Notes: generated by a model from the sequence alone, not told the origin. A stretch of DNA of 64,000 nucleotides from Blastocatellia bacterium (GCA_016789265.1 JAEUQK010000029.1:310001-374000); one strand, 5' to 3'. Counted from the first letter of the stretch, positions 47,103-58,218 are shown. Made by a program: numbers and translations.

Positions 47103-48401
47103 ATGAGCGATTTTTTTACAGCTGGAATTTCTGATGCAGATCCATTGGTAAGCAACGCGATAGACGCTGAGGTCCGCAGGCAGACGAACGGACTCGAACT
47201 TATAGCGTCGGAGAACTTTGTTTCCGAAGCGGTGCTGCAGACCATGGGAACGGTCTTTACGAATAAGTACGCCGAAGGCTATCCGGCAAAGAGGTACTAT
47301 GGCGGATGTGAATTTGCCGACGTTGTCGAAAACCTTGCGATAGACCGAGCCAAAGAGATATTCGACGCGGAACACGCGAACGTCCAACCGCACAGCGGAG
47401 CGCAGGCAAATATGGCGGTGTTGATGACCGCGCTCGACCACGGCGACACCATTCTCGGGATGAATCTATCGCATGGAGGCCACCTGACTCATGGACATCC
47501 GCTGAATTTCTCCGGGATCAACTATAAGGTCGCCGATTACGGTGTCAGAAAAGACACGGAACAGATCGACTACGACGAATTGCAGAATAAAGCGGAAGAG
47601 TCACGCCCGAAACTGCTGATATGCGGTGCCTCGGCATACCCGCGAACGATCGATTTCGAGCGGATCGGCGAGATCGCCCGCAGTGTCGGCGCAAAAGTGA
47701 TGGCGGACATCGCTCATATTGCGGGCCTGGTTGCCGCAGGGCTGCATCCGTCGCCCGTGCCACATTGTGAATTTGTTACAACAACAACGCACAAGACGCT
47801 TCGCGGCCCGAGGGGCGGTTTGATCCTTTGTCGCGAAGAATTTGCGGCAGATGTCAATAGGAGCGTTTTTCCCGGAGTTCAGGGAGGACCTCTCATCCAT
47901 ATCATTGCCGCCAAGGCCGTAGCATTCGGAGAGGCTCTTAAGCCAGAATTCAAGACGTATCAGCAGCAGATCATCGATAATGCGAAAGTCCTTGCCAAGA
48001 CCCTTGCCGATTCGGGGCTGCGAATAGTCTCCGGCGGCACCGATAATCACTTGATGCTGGTCGATGTTTTTATGGATGGCAAAGGTATTACCGGAAAGGC
48101 TGCGGAAAAGGCACTGGACGAGGTGCACATTACGGTCAACAAAAACACCATTCCGTTCGACACTCAGAAACCGTTCGTTGCGTCAGGGATCAGGATCGGG
48201 ACTCCGGCGTTGACGACCCGCGGAATGAAGGAGCCTGAAATGGAAGCGATAGGCAGGATGATCGCCGCCATCGTGCATGAACCGGAATCGGAAGAGGTGA
48301 AGGCAAGGGTGCGGAATGAAGTGTTGGAGATCACCTCCCGGTTTCCAATGTATCCGGGTCGTTTGAAGCCTGAACAGAATGAAGCATTAACGGCAAACTA
48401 A
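47103..48401 (+). CDS. glyA: Serine hydroxymethyltransferase
   Basis: 432-aa PLP enzyme that interconverts serine and glycine with tetrahydrofolate, feeding one-carbon metabolism. Characteristic stretches are [31 protein letters not shown], the PLP Lys in [14 protein letters not shown] and the C-terminal [11 protein letters not shown]. The start ATG 47103 follows ligA by 11 bp; GGAGATAAT is the ribosome site. A strong hairpin terminator follows at 48421. No glycine riboswitch-like leader can fit upstream. Confidence 0.98.
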   Translation: MSDFFTAGISDADPLVSNAIDAEVRRQTNGLELIASENFVSEAVLQTMGTVFTNKYAEGYPAKRYYGGCEFADVVENLAIDRAKEIFDAEHANVQPHSGAQANMAVLMTALDHGDTILGMNLSHGGHLTHGHPLNFSGINYKVADYGVRKDTEQIDYDELQNKAEESRPKLLICGASAYPRTIDFERIGEIARSVGAKVMADIAHIAGLVAAGLHPSPVPHCEFVTTTTHKTLRGPRGGLILCREEFAADVNRSVFPGVQGGPLIHIIAAKAVAFGEALKPEFKTYQQQIIDNAKVLAKTLADSGLRIVSGGTDNHLMLVDVFMDGKGITGKAAEKALDEVHITVNKNTIPFDTQKPFVASGIRIGTPALTTRGMKEPEMEAIGRMIAAIVHEPESEEVKARVRNEVLEITSRFPMYPGRLKPEQNEALTAN

Positions 48402-48420
48402 AGGTTCGAACCAATAAAGA

Positions 48421-48458
48421 AGCACGAGAGAAGTTGGACGTCCCTCGTGCTCAAATTT
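48421..48458 (+). terminator. Rho-independent terminator after glyA
   Basis: AGCACGAG (48421-48428) pairs with CTCGTGCT (48444-48451), loop of 15 nt, followed by CAAATTTTA. The T run is short, but the stem is perfect and is 19 bp after the stop. Confidence 0.7.
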
Positions 48459-48470
48459 TATGTGGATGAT

Positions 48471-49088
48471 TCACTCTCCCCGAGGGTCGAATTCAGATTC
48501 GAACTGCTCGAGAACGTCGCGAGCTTCCTCCGAATCGAACTCAAAGGCTTTTTGTTCCAGAGCATTTGCCGCTATTTCCTGATATAGCGGATCGTCAAGA
48601 AGCGGTATCAACAGGTCCACCGGCAGCATCGCCAGGGTGTCGTAGGCGATAGCCCGGATCTGCGGCATATCGGTCTGACGAACGATCTCCGCGATCTCAC
48701 CGGCCGAAAATCGTTCCGCCAATCGGTCTGCGAGTGCGTCGAGCTTGTTATAATCGTGCTTTTTGATCGCTCGTTCGGCCAGCTGGATAAACACTTCAGC
48801 GGAACCGCTTTGAGATTCGAGAACGCGAACGCACGTGTCCGCCAATGCCGATATTTCGACAAGTACTCCTTTCTCTTCGTCTAAAGCCGGATTTTTCGAT
48901 TGCTCATCGAGCGCAGAGAGCAGGCGGCTGAGTTCCCAATCCGCGTGTGCATCGTAGGAGTATCTCTGCAGAGGCGTGGATGTCGGAACCGCCTTCGATT
49001 GAAGCGCTCCGACCAACATCTTTCTTGTCTCCGGCCGTAACCCTTCCCAAATGCTGGCTACTCGCGGGCCGAGATCTTTGATCATCAT
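48471..49088 (-). CDS. Helical protein of unknown function
   Basis: 205 aa, almost all alpha-helical and acidic, with a pattern like HEAT or short helical repeats in the second half (ALADRLAERFSAGEIAEIVR, LLIPLLDDPLYQEIAANALE). No signal peptide or membrane segment. Start ATG 49088, with another ATG one codon later. The 3' end faces the glyA terminator. Not recognised; such proteins are often scaffolds or lineage-specific unknowns. Confidence 0.65.
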   Translation of the reverse strand: MMIKDLGPRVASIWEGLRPETRKMLVGALQSKAVPTSTPLQRYSYDAHADWELSRLLSALDEQSKNPALDEEKGVLVEISALADTCVRVLESQSGSAEVFIQLAERAIKKHDYNKLDALADRLAERFSAGEIAEIVRQTDMPQIRAIAYDTLAMLPVDLLIPLLDDPLYQEIAANALEQKAFEFDSEEARDVLEQFESEFDPRGE

Positions 49089-49160
49089 TTCAATAGGTTA
49101 AAGTTTGCAGTCAACACGCGCGGTTGTCAAGGAAATCGGAAACACACTACATGCCGATCG

Positions 49161-49505
49161 CTAATGAGATGTTTCAGGACGCTTGGTGTGTTCCATCATT
49201 TGTGTTTCAACGGCCCTCAAACGCGATTCGCGATCATCATCATCGACGTCGTCCGGGATGACTTCGACCATGGCGTAAGGCGACGCAGAAAGCTGACGGA
49301 GTTCCCACGCCTCTCGGTCAGGCCGAGAACGTCGCGAAAACCAAAGTGCGCACAATTTACTGATCCGTACATCGGCATCAGCCAGAATCTCGGCGACCTT
49401 TGGATCGGAGACAATGTCTTTAGAATCTACCAACACTCTCCGCAGTTTCCATCCATGGTCTGCATATTGCGCCACGATATCTCTAATTGAGTCCGCATCG
49501 ACCAT
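49161..49505 (-). CDS. Hypothetical protein, 114 aa
   Basis: Small soluble alpha/beta-looking protein (SIRDIVAQYADHGWKLRRVL, VRISKLCALWFSRRSRP, acidic VIPDDVDDDDRES tail). No motif is recognised. It starts 8 bp after the lipoprotein stop on the same strand, so the two form an operon. Coding is supported by the tight spacing and sustained frame rather than by homology. Confidence 0.6.
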   Translation of the reverse strand: MVDADSIRDIVAQYADHGWKLRRVLVDSKDIVSDPKVAEILADADVRISKLCALWFSRRSRPDREAWELRQLSASPYAMVEVIPDDVDDDDRESRLRAVETQMMEHTKRPETSH

Positions 49506-49513
49506 ATAGTTTC

Positions 49514-50092
49514 CTATTTGTTCGCCGGTCTTGCGTTCGCGGCCGGAGGATTATTCAGGTTTGCGGGCATCTGACCGTTCTGGACACTCTTGTTTCCCGA
49601 CATGGCATTGATCGCCTCCTGGTCAATTACGCTCTTTCCTTTGCCTGGCGACTTGTAGGTGCCGCTAAAAAGCTCGCCGATCGCCAGTTTCCAACCGTCG
49701 GACTCCCTTACGAATGGAAGATCTTCCCATCGATTCTCGCCGCTGTTCCATACCTCGATCGCGCCCATATCGTCTTTTATTCGCTCATCGCGTATTTCGG
49801 GGAGCTGATCTGAAAAGGTTGACGAGGTAAAACCATTTGAAAACACCTTTTCCAATGGAACGTTTTGTCGAGTTGCGACCGCTTTCGCAAATTCTTTTGT
49901 CTTGGCTGAAAACTCGTTCTTTATCGCCTCGACATCCTTCTTTTTTACAGCGGCGAAAAGGCGTTTGTAGGCCTCGGTCGGAGTGTCATTGGGATTGGTC
50001 AATTGTGTATTTTTTACTTTGCTTTGATCCTGACACGAAAAAAGGGCGGCGACGGTCAAGATCAGGAGAGCCAACGAAATAATTCTTATCAT
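49514..50092 (-). CDS. Probable lipoprotein
   Basis: 192 aa. N-terminal MIRIISLALLILTVAALFSC is a lipoprotein signal peptide with Cys at position 20, so it should be anchored to a membrane. The mature part (EAYKRLFAAVKKKDVEAIKNEF, ...WEDLPFVRESDGWKLAIGE) resembles an NTF2-like/DUF4878-type cone fold, followed by a low-complexity Asn/Pro/Ala tail. ATG 50092 is chosen because it begins the signal peptide; the frame is open to 50173 but that part overlaps the divergent dehydrogenase. Confidence 0.75.
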   Translation of the reverse strand: MIRIISLALLILTVAALFSCQDQSKVKNTQLTNPNDTPTEAYKRLFAAVKKKDVEAIKNEFSAKTKEFAKAVATRQNVPLEKVFSNGFTSSTFSDQLPEIRDERIKDDMGAIEVWNSGENRWEDLPFVRESDGWKLAIGELFSGTYKSPGKGKSVIDQEAINAMSGNKSVQNGQMPANLNNPPAANARPANK

Positions 50093-50163
50093 TTGGCTTG
50101 CAATTATAAAGTCGCGGATTTCAAATGTAAATTTCGGCCCTTTCGTAGGGCAAGTTTCAAGAT

Positions 50164-51123
50164 ATGAAAGCACTTCGAGTTGAGAGCGGGAAATTGCGCC
50201 TCGCCGAGTTATCCATTCCGGCAGCAGCCGACGAGGCCCTGATAAGGGTCACAAGGAGCGGGATATGCAATACAGACCTGGAGATCGTACGCGGATACGC
50301 CGGGTTTGAAGGAACGATCGGGCATGAATTTGTCGGGGTCGTCGAACGTGCGGACGGTTTTCCTGAGATGGTCGGCAAACGCGTTGTCGGTGAGATCAAT
50401 GTCGGGTGCGGGGAATGTGAATTGTGCAGGAAAGATGACCCTCGACATTGCCCATCACGAACTGTTCTTGGTATCAAGGGCCGAGACGGAGCACATGCCG
50501 AGTTTCTGAATCTTCCGGCTCGAAATTTGATCGAAGTCCCGGATTTGATCTCGGATGAGCAAGCCGTTTTTACTGAGCCATTGGCCGCAGCATTCGGCAT
50601 TACCGAGCAGGTCAAGATCGAAAACGCCACGAATATCGCTGTGATAGGGGACGGGAAACTTGGACTTTTGTGCGCAATGACATTACGTCTTCGGTCGAAC
50701 AATGTTACGCTCTTTGGCCGCCACGCGTCTAAGCTCGCGATCGCGGAAAAACGTGGAATCGAGGGCGTAGTTGACGTTGGAGCCTCGGATATGAACCGCC
50801 GGTTCGACGTTGTGGTTGAAGCCAGCGGATCGGAGACGGGATTCGCGAGAGCCCTTGACCTGGTCAAGACGAGGGGAAAGATCGTCTTGAAATCTACCTT
50901 TCACGGGAAACCGCAATGGGAAGCATGGCGAGTAGTTGTGGACGAGATAACGATCGTCGGTTCTCGTTGCGGCCGTTTCAAGCCGGCCATCGACCTGCTT
51001 GCCGAGGGTAAGCTGGATGTTACAGATATGATCTCGGAAGAATTCAGGTTGGACGACGGGGTAAAAGCAATGGCAGCGGCGGCCGAGAAAGGAATTCTCA
51101 AAGTACTTCTTTCAATGGGCTGA
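50164..51123 (+). CDS. Zinc-dependent MDR alcohol/polyol dehydrogenase
   Basis: 319-aa medium-chain dehydrogenase. The catalytic zinc ligands are in SGICNTDLEI and GTIGHEFVGVV; the structural zinc lobe is CGECELCRKDDPRHC. The NAD(P) Rossmann motif is IAVIGDGKLGLLCAM. Closest in style to threonine/sorbitol-type dehydrogenases, slightly shorter than usual. The substrate is not indicated. It diverges from the lipoprotein gene across 71 bp; the coding start is 4 bp after the nearest upstream stop in frame. Monocistronic as far as can be seen. Confidence 0.88.
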   Translation: MKALRVESGKLRLAELSIPAAADEALIRVTRSGICNTDLEIVRGYAGFEGTIGHEFVGVVERADGFPEMVGKRVVGEINVGCGECELCRKDDPRHCPSRTVLGIKGRDGAHAEFLNLPARNLIEVPDLISDEQAVFTEPLAAAFGITEQVKIENATNIAVIGDGKLGLLCAMTLRLRSNNVTLFGRHASKLAIAEKRGIEGVVDVGASDMNRRFDVVVEASGSETGFARALDLVKTRGKIVLKSTFHGKPQWEAWRVVVDEITIVGSRCGRFKPAIDLLAEGKLDVTDMISEEFRLDDGVKAMAAAAEKGILKVLLSMG

Positions 51124-51227
51124 ATCGACGTTTCCCTCGAAAAATACTAGCTATCTATCCTGTATTTGATATACTTTTTGAATCGCTTACGGTCCAAAAT
51201 TCTCGAGTTTTACATGGAGAAGTATCA

Positions 51228-52730
51228 ATGGTTAACGACAGAACGACGGAGAAAATGAACAAGGCCCTTTTATCGATCATGATAGTGGCTCTCGCTGTCA
51301 TTAATGGGGCCGCCCAGCCGCCAAATTCTGCTGCCCTGCTCTCGGATTCATTCGCCGAGGTTGCGAAAAAAGTGGAATCGGCGGTCGTTAGCATTGATAC
51401 CAAAGGAAAGACACCGGAGGCCGCGGTTCGAAGCGGTGATATCCCCAATAACTCCGATGAACTGTTGGAGTTGTTTCGCCGTCAGTCGCGGCGTCCGACT
51501 TATGCCGTAGGCAGTGGATTCCTGGTCGACAGATCAGGCTACATTCTCACGAATGCGCATGTGGTTTCGGAGGCCGTAAAGATCACCGTGAAGCTCGATA
51601 ACGGTGAAGAATATCCTGGGAAAGTAGTTGGTATCGACAACGAGACCGATATTGCGGTCCTTAAGATAGATGCAGGAAAAGATCTGCCGGTCGTTCAGCT
51701 CGGGGATTCGAATACCGCCCGTGTCGGCGAATGGGTTCTGGCGATAGGATCGCCATTTGGGTTGGCGAGGACCGTAACTGCCGGCATTGTTTCGCAGGTC
51801 GATCGGGATACGCCGTCGACGACACCGTTTCAGAAATTCATTCAGACCGACGCGGCGATCAATCGGGGAAATTCGGGCGGTCCGCTTGTAAATATGAAGG
51901 GCGAGGTGATCGGGGTCAATTCACAGATCGCAACCTCAACGGGCGACTATAACGGTGTCGGTTTCGCTTTGCCGTCAAACGAGGCCTACAGCGTTTTCAA
52001 ACAAATAATTGCGAACGGACGGGTTCGCCGGGGATTTCTCGGTGTTGCCCTTGAATCGGTGAAGCCCGAGTTTGCAAAGATCTACGACCTCAAAGATGCG
52101 CGGGGCGCGATAGTTACAGAAGTACGCGATCCGGCAAGTGCTGCGGCCGTGGCCGGCCTGCAGAGCGGCGATGTCATTACTGAATTCAACGGTCAGCCCG
52201 TAAAGAGTGCGCAGGACCTTATCGCAAAGGTCTCTGCGGCAGGTCCCGATACAACTGTAAGCGTCATTTACCTTCGCGAAAAGGGAGAATTAATGGAACG
52301 GCGTACGACGGATGTTAAGCTCCAGGAACGCCGACTCGACCGACTGATCGCGGTGGACGACAATGAGCGAGCAAAGCCTCAGGCCACGGAAAAGAAAGAA
52401 GAATCAAAGCCGTTCGGATTGACACTTGGCGAATTGACGCCGACCTTAGCCGCGACTTATAAGCTTGAGGGGAAGAAAGGTGTTGTTGTAAAGGACATAA
52501 ACCCGGACAGCTTTATAGCCGACGTAAAGTCATCCAATGGAGCTGCGAACGCGCTTGGGCCCGGCGATCTGATCCAAAGGATAAATCGAGTCAATGTTAC
52601 CGATGCGAAGGCGTTCGAGGCGGCTGTAAAGAAGCTATCAAAAGGTGACGCGGTGGTTCTTCACGTGTTGACCTATAATCCGCTGACTGAATCGCCTATT
52701 TTGAAAGTCGTTCAGTTTACGGTTCAATAG
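51228..52730 (+). CDS. HtrA/Deg-type serine protease with two PDZ domains
   Basis: 500 aa. A signal peptide (LLSIMIVALAVINGAAQ) directs it to the periplasm. The trypsin-like catalytic triad is visible: His in LTNAHVV, Asp in ETDIAVLKI and Ser in NRGNSGGPLVN. PDZ1 is at ~265-360 (GFLGVALESVKPE) and PDZ2 at ~400-495 (FGLTLGELTPTLAATY). This is the DegP/DegQ/MucD layout, a quality-control protease for misfolded envelope proteins. ATG 51228 has GGAGAA 8 bp upstream. A strong hairpin lies after the gene. Confidence 0.96.
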   Translation: MVNDRTTEKMNKALLSIMIVALAVINGAAQPPNSAALLSDSFAEVAKKVESAVVSIDTKGKTPEAAVRSGDIPNNSDELLELFRRQSRRPTYAVGSGFLVDRSGYILTNAHVVSEAVKITVKLDNGEEYPGKVVGIDNETDIAVLKIDAGKDLPVVQLGDSNTARVGEWVLAIGSPFGLARTVTAGIVSQVDRDTPSTTPFQKFIQTDAAINRGNSGGPLVNMKGEVIGVNSQIATSTGDYNGVGFALPSNEAYSVFKQIIANGRVRRGFLGVALESVKPEFAKIYDLKDARGAIVTEVRDPASAAAVAGLQSGDVITEFNGQPVKSAQDLIAKVSAAGPDTTVSVIYLREKGELMERRTTDVKLQERRLDRLIAVDDNERAKPQATEKKEESKPFGLTLGELTPTLAATYKLEGKKGVVVKDINPDSFIADVKSSNGAANALGPGDLIQRINRVNVTDAKAFEAAVKKLSKGDAVVLHVLTYNPLTESPILKVVQFTVQ

Positions 52731-52757
52731 AGATCAGTAATTAGACAAGAACCCGGT

Positions 52758-52796
52758 GTCCCAAGTCGTCTGAACGAGGGCGGACTTGGGACTTTC
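52758..52796 (+). terminator. Terminator-like hairpin after htrA
   Basis: GTCCCAAGTC (52758-52767) pairs perfectly with GACTTGGGAC (52783-52792), loop 15 nt, then TTT. It lies 27 bp after the stop and just before the aldehyde dehydrogenase, so a leader role for that gene is also possible. Confidence 0.6.
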
Positions 52797-52822
52797 GGCA
52801 TTTGTCCATAGACAAGAAATAT

Positions 52823-54361
52823 ATGGCACAGGCAAAACAAGCAAAAATAACTAAGAAAACCAAGACATCAACTAAGACCTATCACAATTTTATAGGCGGC
52901 GAATGGGTCAAATCTTCGACCGGCGAGTGGTTTGATAACGTTAATCCCGCCGATACCAGCGACATCGTCGGCCGGTTTCCGAACTCAACCGCTGACGACG
53001 TGAACGCTGCTGTTTCGGCTGCAAAAAATGCGGCCACAAAATGGCGTCGCACTCCAGCCCCTAAACGAGCTGAACTTCTGTTTAGGTTGGGTGAGATCCT
53101 TCGAGCAAATAAGGACCGATATACCCAGGAAATGACCCGTGAAATGGGTAAAGTGCTAAAGGAAGCCGGCGGCGACGTGCAAGAGGCAATTGATTGTACC
53201 TATTACACCGCGGGCGAGGGGCGACGTCTTCATGGTTTTACGACACCGGCGGAAATGCCGAACAAGTTCGCGATGTGCGTCCGTCAACCGGTCGGACTTT
53301 GCGGGCTGATCACGCCATTTAATTTTCCGATGGCGATCCCGTCGTGGAAGTTGATCCCGGCACTCGTTTGCGGCAATACGGTCGTTATCAAGTCGGGCGA
53401 GGATGTGCCCCTTTCAGCACTGAATCTGGTGAAGGCTTGCGAACAGGCCGGAATTCCGAAGGGTGTCGTAAACCTCGTAAACGGATTTGGCGATGCCGGG
53501 GCCGCGTTGGTGGATCATCAAGATGTAAGACTGATCTCGTTCACCGGATCAACGGACACGGGACGAAAGATCGCCGAAGCTTGTGCCCGAGATAATAAGA
53601 TCGTGTCACTGGAAATGGGCGGCAAGAATGCGATCATCGTAATGGACGACGCGGATATCGATAATGCCGTCGAAGGTTCTCTCTGGGGCGCATTCGGCAC
53701 GAGCGGCCAGCGATGTACGGCATCGTCGCGTCTGGTCGTTCATAAAAAGGTCTATAAGAAGTTTGTCCAAAAGCTTGTAGAACGAGTTAAGGCATTGCGC
53801 GTCGGCAACGGTCTCGATCCGAAAACGGATGTCGGCCCGGTCATAAACGAAGATGCGATGCAAAAGATCCATGGCTACATTCACATCGGTAAGAACATCG
53901 ATCGGGCGACACTCGCATGCGGCGGGAACCTGTTAACAAAGGGCGACTACGCAAAAGGCTGGTTCATTGAACCAACCGTTTTCACGGATGTTAAGCCGGG
54001 AATGCGTATCGGACAAGAAGAGATCTTTGGGCCGGTAACGTCGGTTATCCCATTCTCGACGCTCGACGAGGCGATCGAGATCGTTAACGGTGTGAAGTAT
54101 GGACTTTCTTCGGCGATCTACACGCAAGACGTGAACAAATCGTTCTACGCAATGCAGGAATTGTACACAGGTATCTGTTATGTCAATTCTGCAACGATCG
54201 GAGCTGAGGTTCACCTTCCGTTTGGCGGCACAAAAGGGACCGGTAACGGTCATCGCGAAGCGGGAACGCAGGTGCTGGACATATTCAGCGAATGGAAGGC
54301 CCTGTATGTCGATTATTCCGGTAAGCTTCAGAAAGCGCAGATCGATGCCGTAGAGATCTAG
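52823..54361 (+). CDS. Aldehyde dehydrogenase family protein
   Basis: About 512 aa. The catalytic Cys is in [13 protein letters not shown], the Glu in [10 protein letters not shown], and the NAD site in [12 protein letters not shown] with [13 protein letters not shown]. Overall similarity and the C-terminal [21 protein letters not shown] suggest the semialdehyde branch (2-aminoadipate or 2-oxoglutarate/succinate semialdehyde). The substrate is not certain. ATG 52823 is chosen; an in-frame TTG at 52802 is an alternative. The N-terminus is unusually Lys/Thr-rich ([17 protein letters not shown]). A perfect terminator follows. Confidence 0.92.
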   Translation: MAQAKQAKITKKTKTSTKTYHNFIGGEWVKSSTGEWFDNVNPADTSDIVGRFPNSTADDVNAAVSAAKNAATKWRRTPAPKRAELLFRLGEILRANKDRYTQEMTREMGKVLKEAGGDVQEAIDCTYYTAGEGRRLHGFTTPAEMPNKFAMCVRQPVGLCGLITPFNFPMAIPSWKLIPALVCGNTVVIKSGEDVPLSALNLVKACEQAGIPKGVVNLVNGFGDAGAALVDHQDVRLISFTGSTDTGRKIAEACARDNKIVSLEMGGKNAIIVMDDADIDNAVEGSLWGAFGTSGQRCTASSRLVVHKKVYKKFVQKLVERVKALRVGNGLDPKTDVGPVINEDAMQKIHGYIHIGKNIDRATLACGGNLLTKGDYAKGWFIEPTVFTDVKPGMRIGQEEIFGPVTSVIPFSTLDEAIEIVNGVKYGLSSAIYTQDVNKSFYAMQELYTGICYVNSATIGAEVHLPFGGTKGTGNGHREAGTQVLDIFSEWKALYVDYSGKLQKAQIDAVEI

Positions 54362-54369
54362 ACCAACGG

Positions 54370-54397
54370 GCCGCTCGACACGTCGGGCGGCTTTTTT
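54370..54397 (+). terminator. Rho-independent terminator after the aldehyde dehydrogenase
   Basis: A 10-bp stem GCCGCTCGAC / GTCGGGCGGC (one G-U) with a 2-nt apex, followed by six T. It starts 8 bp after the stop and ends 5 bp before the GH97 start. Confidence 0.9.
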
Positions 54398-54402
54398 CAA
54401 CT

Positions 54403-56550
54403 ATGCGAAAACTAATTCTTCCGTTTCTGCTATTTGTCGCTGCGATCACCGCTCAAGCACAGATCTTACGCTCACCGAATGGCTTGGTTTCACTCGAGTT
54501 CAAGATGACAACGGAAGGAACGCCCACTTATTCTTTGAGGTTCAAGGACAAGGTCATTGTTCGTGATTCGCGTCTGGGTTTTGAGCTAAAAGACCAGCCG
54601 CAGCTCACAAGTAGATTTCGCATCCTAAGGTCCGAAACAAGTGAAACTAACGAGGTTTGGAAGCCCGTTTGGGGCGAGGTCGCAGCGATCCGCAACCAAT
54701 ATCGACAGTACGCTATCACGCTCCAGCAGAAGCTGGATGGATCTACTCCCGGCCGCCAGATCATTGTTCGGTTCAGGCTTTTCAATGATGGGATCGGATT
54801 TCGTTATGAATTCCCGGAGCAGGATCAGCTAAAAGAATTCTCGGTCACGGATGAAAAGACCGAGATCAATTTGACTGGCGATCACAAGGCATTTTGGATA
54901 CCGGGCGATTACGACACCAACGAATACAGATATTCAACAACGAAACTAAGCGGTATAAACGCCCTCAATGCGAGCAAGGCGGACGAGATAGGTACAAGAT
55001 CGCCGTTTGCAGACAATGCCGTTCAAACGCCGTTGATGCTCAAAACCGCAGATGGTGTATACATCAACATTCATGAGGCTGCTTTGCTGAATTACCCGGC
55101 AATGTACCTGGTCATTGACCCTAAGAATTTTTCGGCGGTCACCCATCTGGCGCCAAGCCGCGACGGGACAAAGGCAGTTTTGCATACGCCTTCAGTAACG
55201 CCATGGCGGACCATTATCGTAAGTGATGATGCACGGCAGATACTTGCATCAAAAACGATCCTTAATTTAAACGAGCCGTCAAAGATCGCCGATACGAGCT
55301 GGATCAAACCTCAGAAATTTGTCGGAGTGTGGTGGGAAATGCACATCGGCACCGGCACATGGAACTATGCCGACGTCGCCGATACCAGTTTGACCGGTAC
55401 AGACTGGAGATCATTGAAACCGAACGGCAAGCACGCCGCGAACACCGCAAACGTCAAACGATACATCGATTTTGCCGCGAAGAATAATATCCAGGGCGTG
55501 CTGGTCGAGGGATGGAACATCGGATGGGAAGACTGGTACGGCAAAATGAAGGAACAGGTCTTTGACTTCGTTACGCCATATCCGGATTTCGACGTCCAAG
55601 AACTCAGAAAATACGCGGCATCAAAGGGCGTGAAATTGATAATGCATCACGAAACTTCCGCATCCGTCGAGAATTATGATCGACGGGTCGATGATGCGTT
55701 CAAATTTATGAAGGCCAACGGTTATGACGCGGTAAAGACCGGCTATGTCGGTAGAATTCTGCCGAAAGGTGAATTTCACGACGGTCAATGGATGGTGAAT
55801 CATTACACGCGCATTGCGGGAAAGGCCGCTGCGATGCAGATAATGATCGACGCACACGAACCCGTTAGGCCGACAGGCTTACATCGAACATATCCGAACT
55901 GGATGGCGTCAGAAGCGGCCCGCGGAAATGAATTTAATGCCTGGAGCATCGGGAATCCGCCGGAACACGAAACCATACTTCCGTTTACGCGCCTGATGGG
56001 CGGACCGATGGATTATACGCCCGGAATATTTCAGATAAAGCTCGATAAATACGGAAGAAAGGAGCAAGTCCACACAACTTTGGCAAAGCAGCTTGCGCTT
56101 TACGTAACGATGTACAGCCCGCTTCAGATGGCAGCCGATCTTCCGGAAAACTATGAAAAATATTCGGATGCGTTTCAGTTCATCCGTGACGTTCCGACCG
56201 ACTGGGACGACAGTGCGTACCTTGAGGCCGAGCCGGGAGATCATCTGACAATAGCCCGCCACGCGAAAGGAAAGGACGAATGGTATCTTGGTGCGATCAC
56301 TGACGAAAACGGGCGGACTTCTGCGGCCCCGCTTGCGTTCTTATCCCGCGGCAAAAAATATGTTGCGACGATCTATGGTGACGCAATTGATGCACATTGG
56401 GAAAAGAACCCACAGGCCTACAAGATCGAATCATTTATCGTGGATGCTTCGACGGCCTTGCGGCTTTCGCTTGCTCCGGGCGGCGGAGCAGCAGTTTCCA
56501 TCAAGCCGGCGTCGCCAAGTGACATGAAGAAATACAAAAACTACAAATAG
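54403..56550 (+). CDS. Glycoside hydrolase family 97 (SusB-like)
   Basis: 715 aa with a signal peptide ([16 protein letters not shown]), so it is periplasmic or outer-surface. The N-terminal beta-sandwich is followed by a TIM barrel with GH97 signatures: [29 protein letters not shown] and [23 protein letters not shown]-terminal beta domain closes it. GH97 enzymes are calcium-dependent alpha-glucosidases or alpha-galactosidases acting on alpha-glucans or galactosides. The Glu after HET position supports the inverting group, but I cannot fix this by eye. It stands alone without susC/D-like partners in the window. Confidence 0.92.
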   Translation: MRKLILPFLLFVAAITAQAQILRSPNGLVSLEFKMTTEGTPTYSLRFKDKVIVRDSRLGFELKDQPQLTSRFRILRSETSETNEVWKPVWGEVAAIRNQYRQYAITLQQKLDGSTPGRQIIVRFRLFNDGIGFRYEFPEQDQLKEFSVTDEKTEINLTGDHKAFWIPGDYDTNEYRYSTTKLSGINALNASKADEIGTRSPFADNAVQTPLMLKTADGVYINIHEAALLNYPAMYLVIDPKNFSAVTHLAPSRDGTKAVLHTPSVTPWRTIIVSDDARQILASKTILNLNEPSKIADTSWIKPQKFVGVWWEMHIGTGTWNYADVADTSLTGTDWRSLKPNGKHAANTANVKRYIDFAAKNNIQGVLVEGWNIGWEDWYGKMKEQVFDFVTPYPDFDVQELRKYAASKGVKLIMHHETSASVENYDRRVDDAFKFMKANGYDAVKTGYVGRILPKGEFHDGQWMVNHYTRIAGKAAAMQIMIDAHEPVRPTGLHRTYPNWMASEAARGNEFNAWSIGNPPEHETILPFTRLMGGPMDYTPGIFQIKLDKYGRKEQVHTTLAKQLALYVTMYSPLQMAADLPENYEKYSDAFQFIRDVPTDWDDSAYLEAEPGDHLTIARHAKGKDEWYLGAITDENGRTSAAPLAFLSRGKKYVATIYGDAIDAHWEKNPQAYKIESFIVDASTALRLSLAPGGGAAVSIKPASPSDMKKYKNYK

Positions 56551-56574
56551 CGGTTTTAACAAATCCGCTAAAAA
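56548..56574 (+). terminator. Weak hairpin overlapping the GH97 stop
   Basis: TAGCGG (includes the stop codon) pairs with CCGCTA at 56565-56570, followed by A-rich DNA. There is no T run, so termination here is uncertain. Confidence 0.3.
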
Positions 56575-56636
56575 CACGTAGAATCTTCAACTATAGCCAT
56601 TACTTATCGAAACATAATTTTCTGGAGAATATTCTA

Positions 56637-57773
56637 ATGAAGATCGGACTACCGAAAGAAATAAAGGACAACGAATATCGGGTGGGACTAACCCCAGCTG
56701 GTGTGCATGCTCTGGTAAACGCCGGACACGAGCTTTTTGTGCAAAAGACCGCCGGCGAGGGCTCAGGCTTCACCGATGAACAGTACGCAAAAACGGGAGC
56801 AACACTTCTGGACACTGCGGACGAAGTTTGGGCAACGGGCGATATGATCGTCAAGGTCAAAGAACCGGTCGCACCCGAGTATCCGCGCATGCGCGAAAAC
56901 CAGTTGCTCTTTACCTATCTTCATCTTGCGCCCGAACTCGAACTGACGAAGCAGATGATGGAGCGCAAGGTGACCGGTGTTGCGTACGAAACGATCACTG
57001 ATGTCCATGGAAAACTACCGCTTCTGACGCCGATGTCAGAAGTTGCCGGGCGAATGTCGGTTCAGGTCGGTGCGACCTATCTCGAAAAGATGAACGGCGG
57101 CCGCGGGATATTGCTTGGCGGCGTTCCTGGAGTTCCGGCCGCAAATGTTGTGATCATCGGCGGAGGAATTGTCGGCACTGAAGCGGCCAAGATGGCGGTT
57201 GGCCTCGGGGCAAAGGTTACTATCATTGACCGCAATCTTGATCGTCTCCGCCAACTGGACGATATTTTCCTATCAAAGGTCCAGACTCTCGCTTCGTCGA
57301 AGTATGCGATCGAAGAAGCCATATCGCACGCCGATCTTGTGATCGGTGCGGTCCTGGTTGTCGGTGCTGCGGCTCCGAAATTGGTCACGCGCGATATGCT
57401 GCACTTGATCCCGAACGGTGCCGTGCTTGTCGACGTCGCTGTCGATCAGGGCGGTTGTTTTGAAACAACCCATGCCACTACGCACTCTAATCCCACTTAC
57501 TACGAAGAGGGTGTTCTGCATTACTGTGTTGCCAATATGCCTGGTGCAGTTCCGCGGACTTCTACGTTTGCGTTGACTAACGCAACCTTGCCATATGCTC
57601 TTGATCTCGCGAACAAGGGATTTGAAAAGGCGATCGCTGACGATCCGGGGCTGCGTGAAGGCGTTAATACCTACGCCGGCAAGTGTACATACGAAGCGGT
57701 TGCGACTTCGCAGGCGATCGAGTACACTCCGCTCGACTCGCTGCTTGACCTTAAGGCGGCTTCAGCGGGCTAG
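56637..57773 (+). CDS. ald: Alanine dehydrogenase
   Basis: 378 aa. It converts L-alanine and NAD+ to pyruvate, ammonium and NADH reversibly. The N-terminus [20 protein letters not shown] is diagnostic, with substrate/catalytic residues in [12 protein letters not shown] (Lys) and [10 protein letters not shown] (His), and the NAD motif [17 protein letters not shown]. Length is normal. It sits 86 bp after GH97 and its stop overlaps that of the convergent receiver gene by a CTAG palindrome. Confidence 0.97.
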   Translation: MKIGLPKEIKDNEYRVGLTPAGVHALVNAGHELFVQKTAGEGSGFTDEQYAKTGATLLDTADEVWATGDMIVKVKEPVAPEYPRMRENQLLFTYLHLAPELELTKQMMERKVTGVAYETITDVHGKLPLLTPMSEVAGRMSVQVGATYLEKMNGGRGILLGGVPGVPAANVVIIGGGIVGTEAAKMAVGLGAKVTIIDRNLDRLRQLDDIFLSKVQTLASSKYAIEEAISHADLVIGAVLVVGAAAPKLVTRDMLHLIPNGAVLVDVAVDQGGCFETTHATTHSNPTYYEEGVLHYCVANMPGAVPRTSTFALTNATLPYALDLANKGFEKAIADDPGLREGVNTYAGKCTYEAVATSQAIEYTPLDSLLDLKAASAG

Positions 57774-58126
57774 ACGACGCGTTCAAGCGTCGTCAGCACC
57801 TGTGATCTGAGGTCGGCATTCTTCGAAAGGAAGACATCGGCAAGTTCCGAAACGGGCTTATCGTTTTCAACGGTAAGCCCGCTTATCATTATCAGCGGGA
57901 TATTCTTTTTTTCAGGATCGGTCTTGAGGATCTTGAAGAGATCGCTTCCGGTCAGGTTCGGCATCTCCTCATCTGCGATTATCGCATCGATTGAATTCTC
58001 GAAAGCTATTTTCAGAGCTTCGCGGCCGTCGGACGCAGTAAGGACCCTATAGCCGGCTGACTTGATGGTGTTTTCCAATAGACGACGGATAGACGGGCTG
58101 TCATCTGCGATCAGGATCGTTTTCAT
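57770..58126 (-). CDS. Stand-alone CheY-like receiver protein
   Basis: 118 aa, a single receiver domain. DD is near residue 7-8 ([15 protein letters not shown]), the phospho-acceptor Asp lies in [13 protein letters not shown] and a Lys equivalent is in [10 protein letters not shown], where the usual KP is replaced by KN. No output domain. ATG 58126 is chosen since it begins the fold; the longer frame to 58219 has no homology. It diverges from the DUF512 gene and converges on ald. The histidine kinase partner is unknown; the chemosensory operon at 1-7320 is one candidate. Confidence 0.88.
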   Translation of the reverse strand: MKTILIADDSPSIRRLLENTIKSAGYRVLTASDGREALKIAFENSIDAIIADEEMPNLTGSDLFKILKTDPEKKNIPLIMISGLTVENDKPVSELADVFLSKNADLRSQVLTTLERVV

Positions 58127-58218
58127 TACACATGCATTGAGGAGGCCTGCGTTCAAAGGGGAAGGAGATGCTTGCCAACCTTTCCAGGGAAAAACTACAC
58201 TAAGAAGCTTATCACGCA

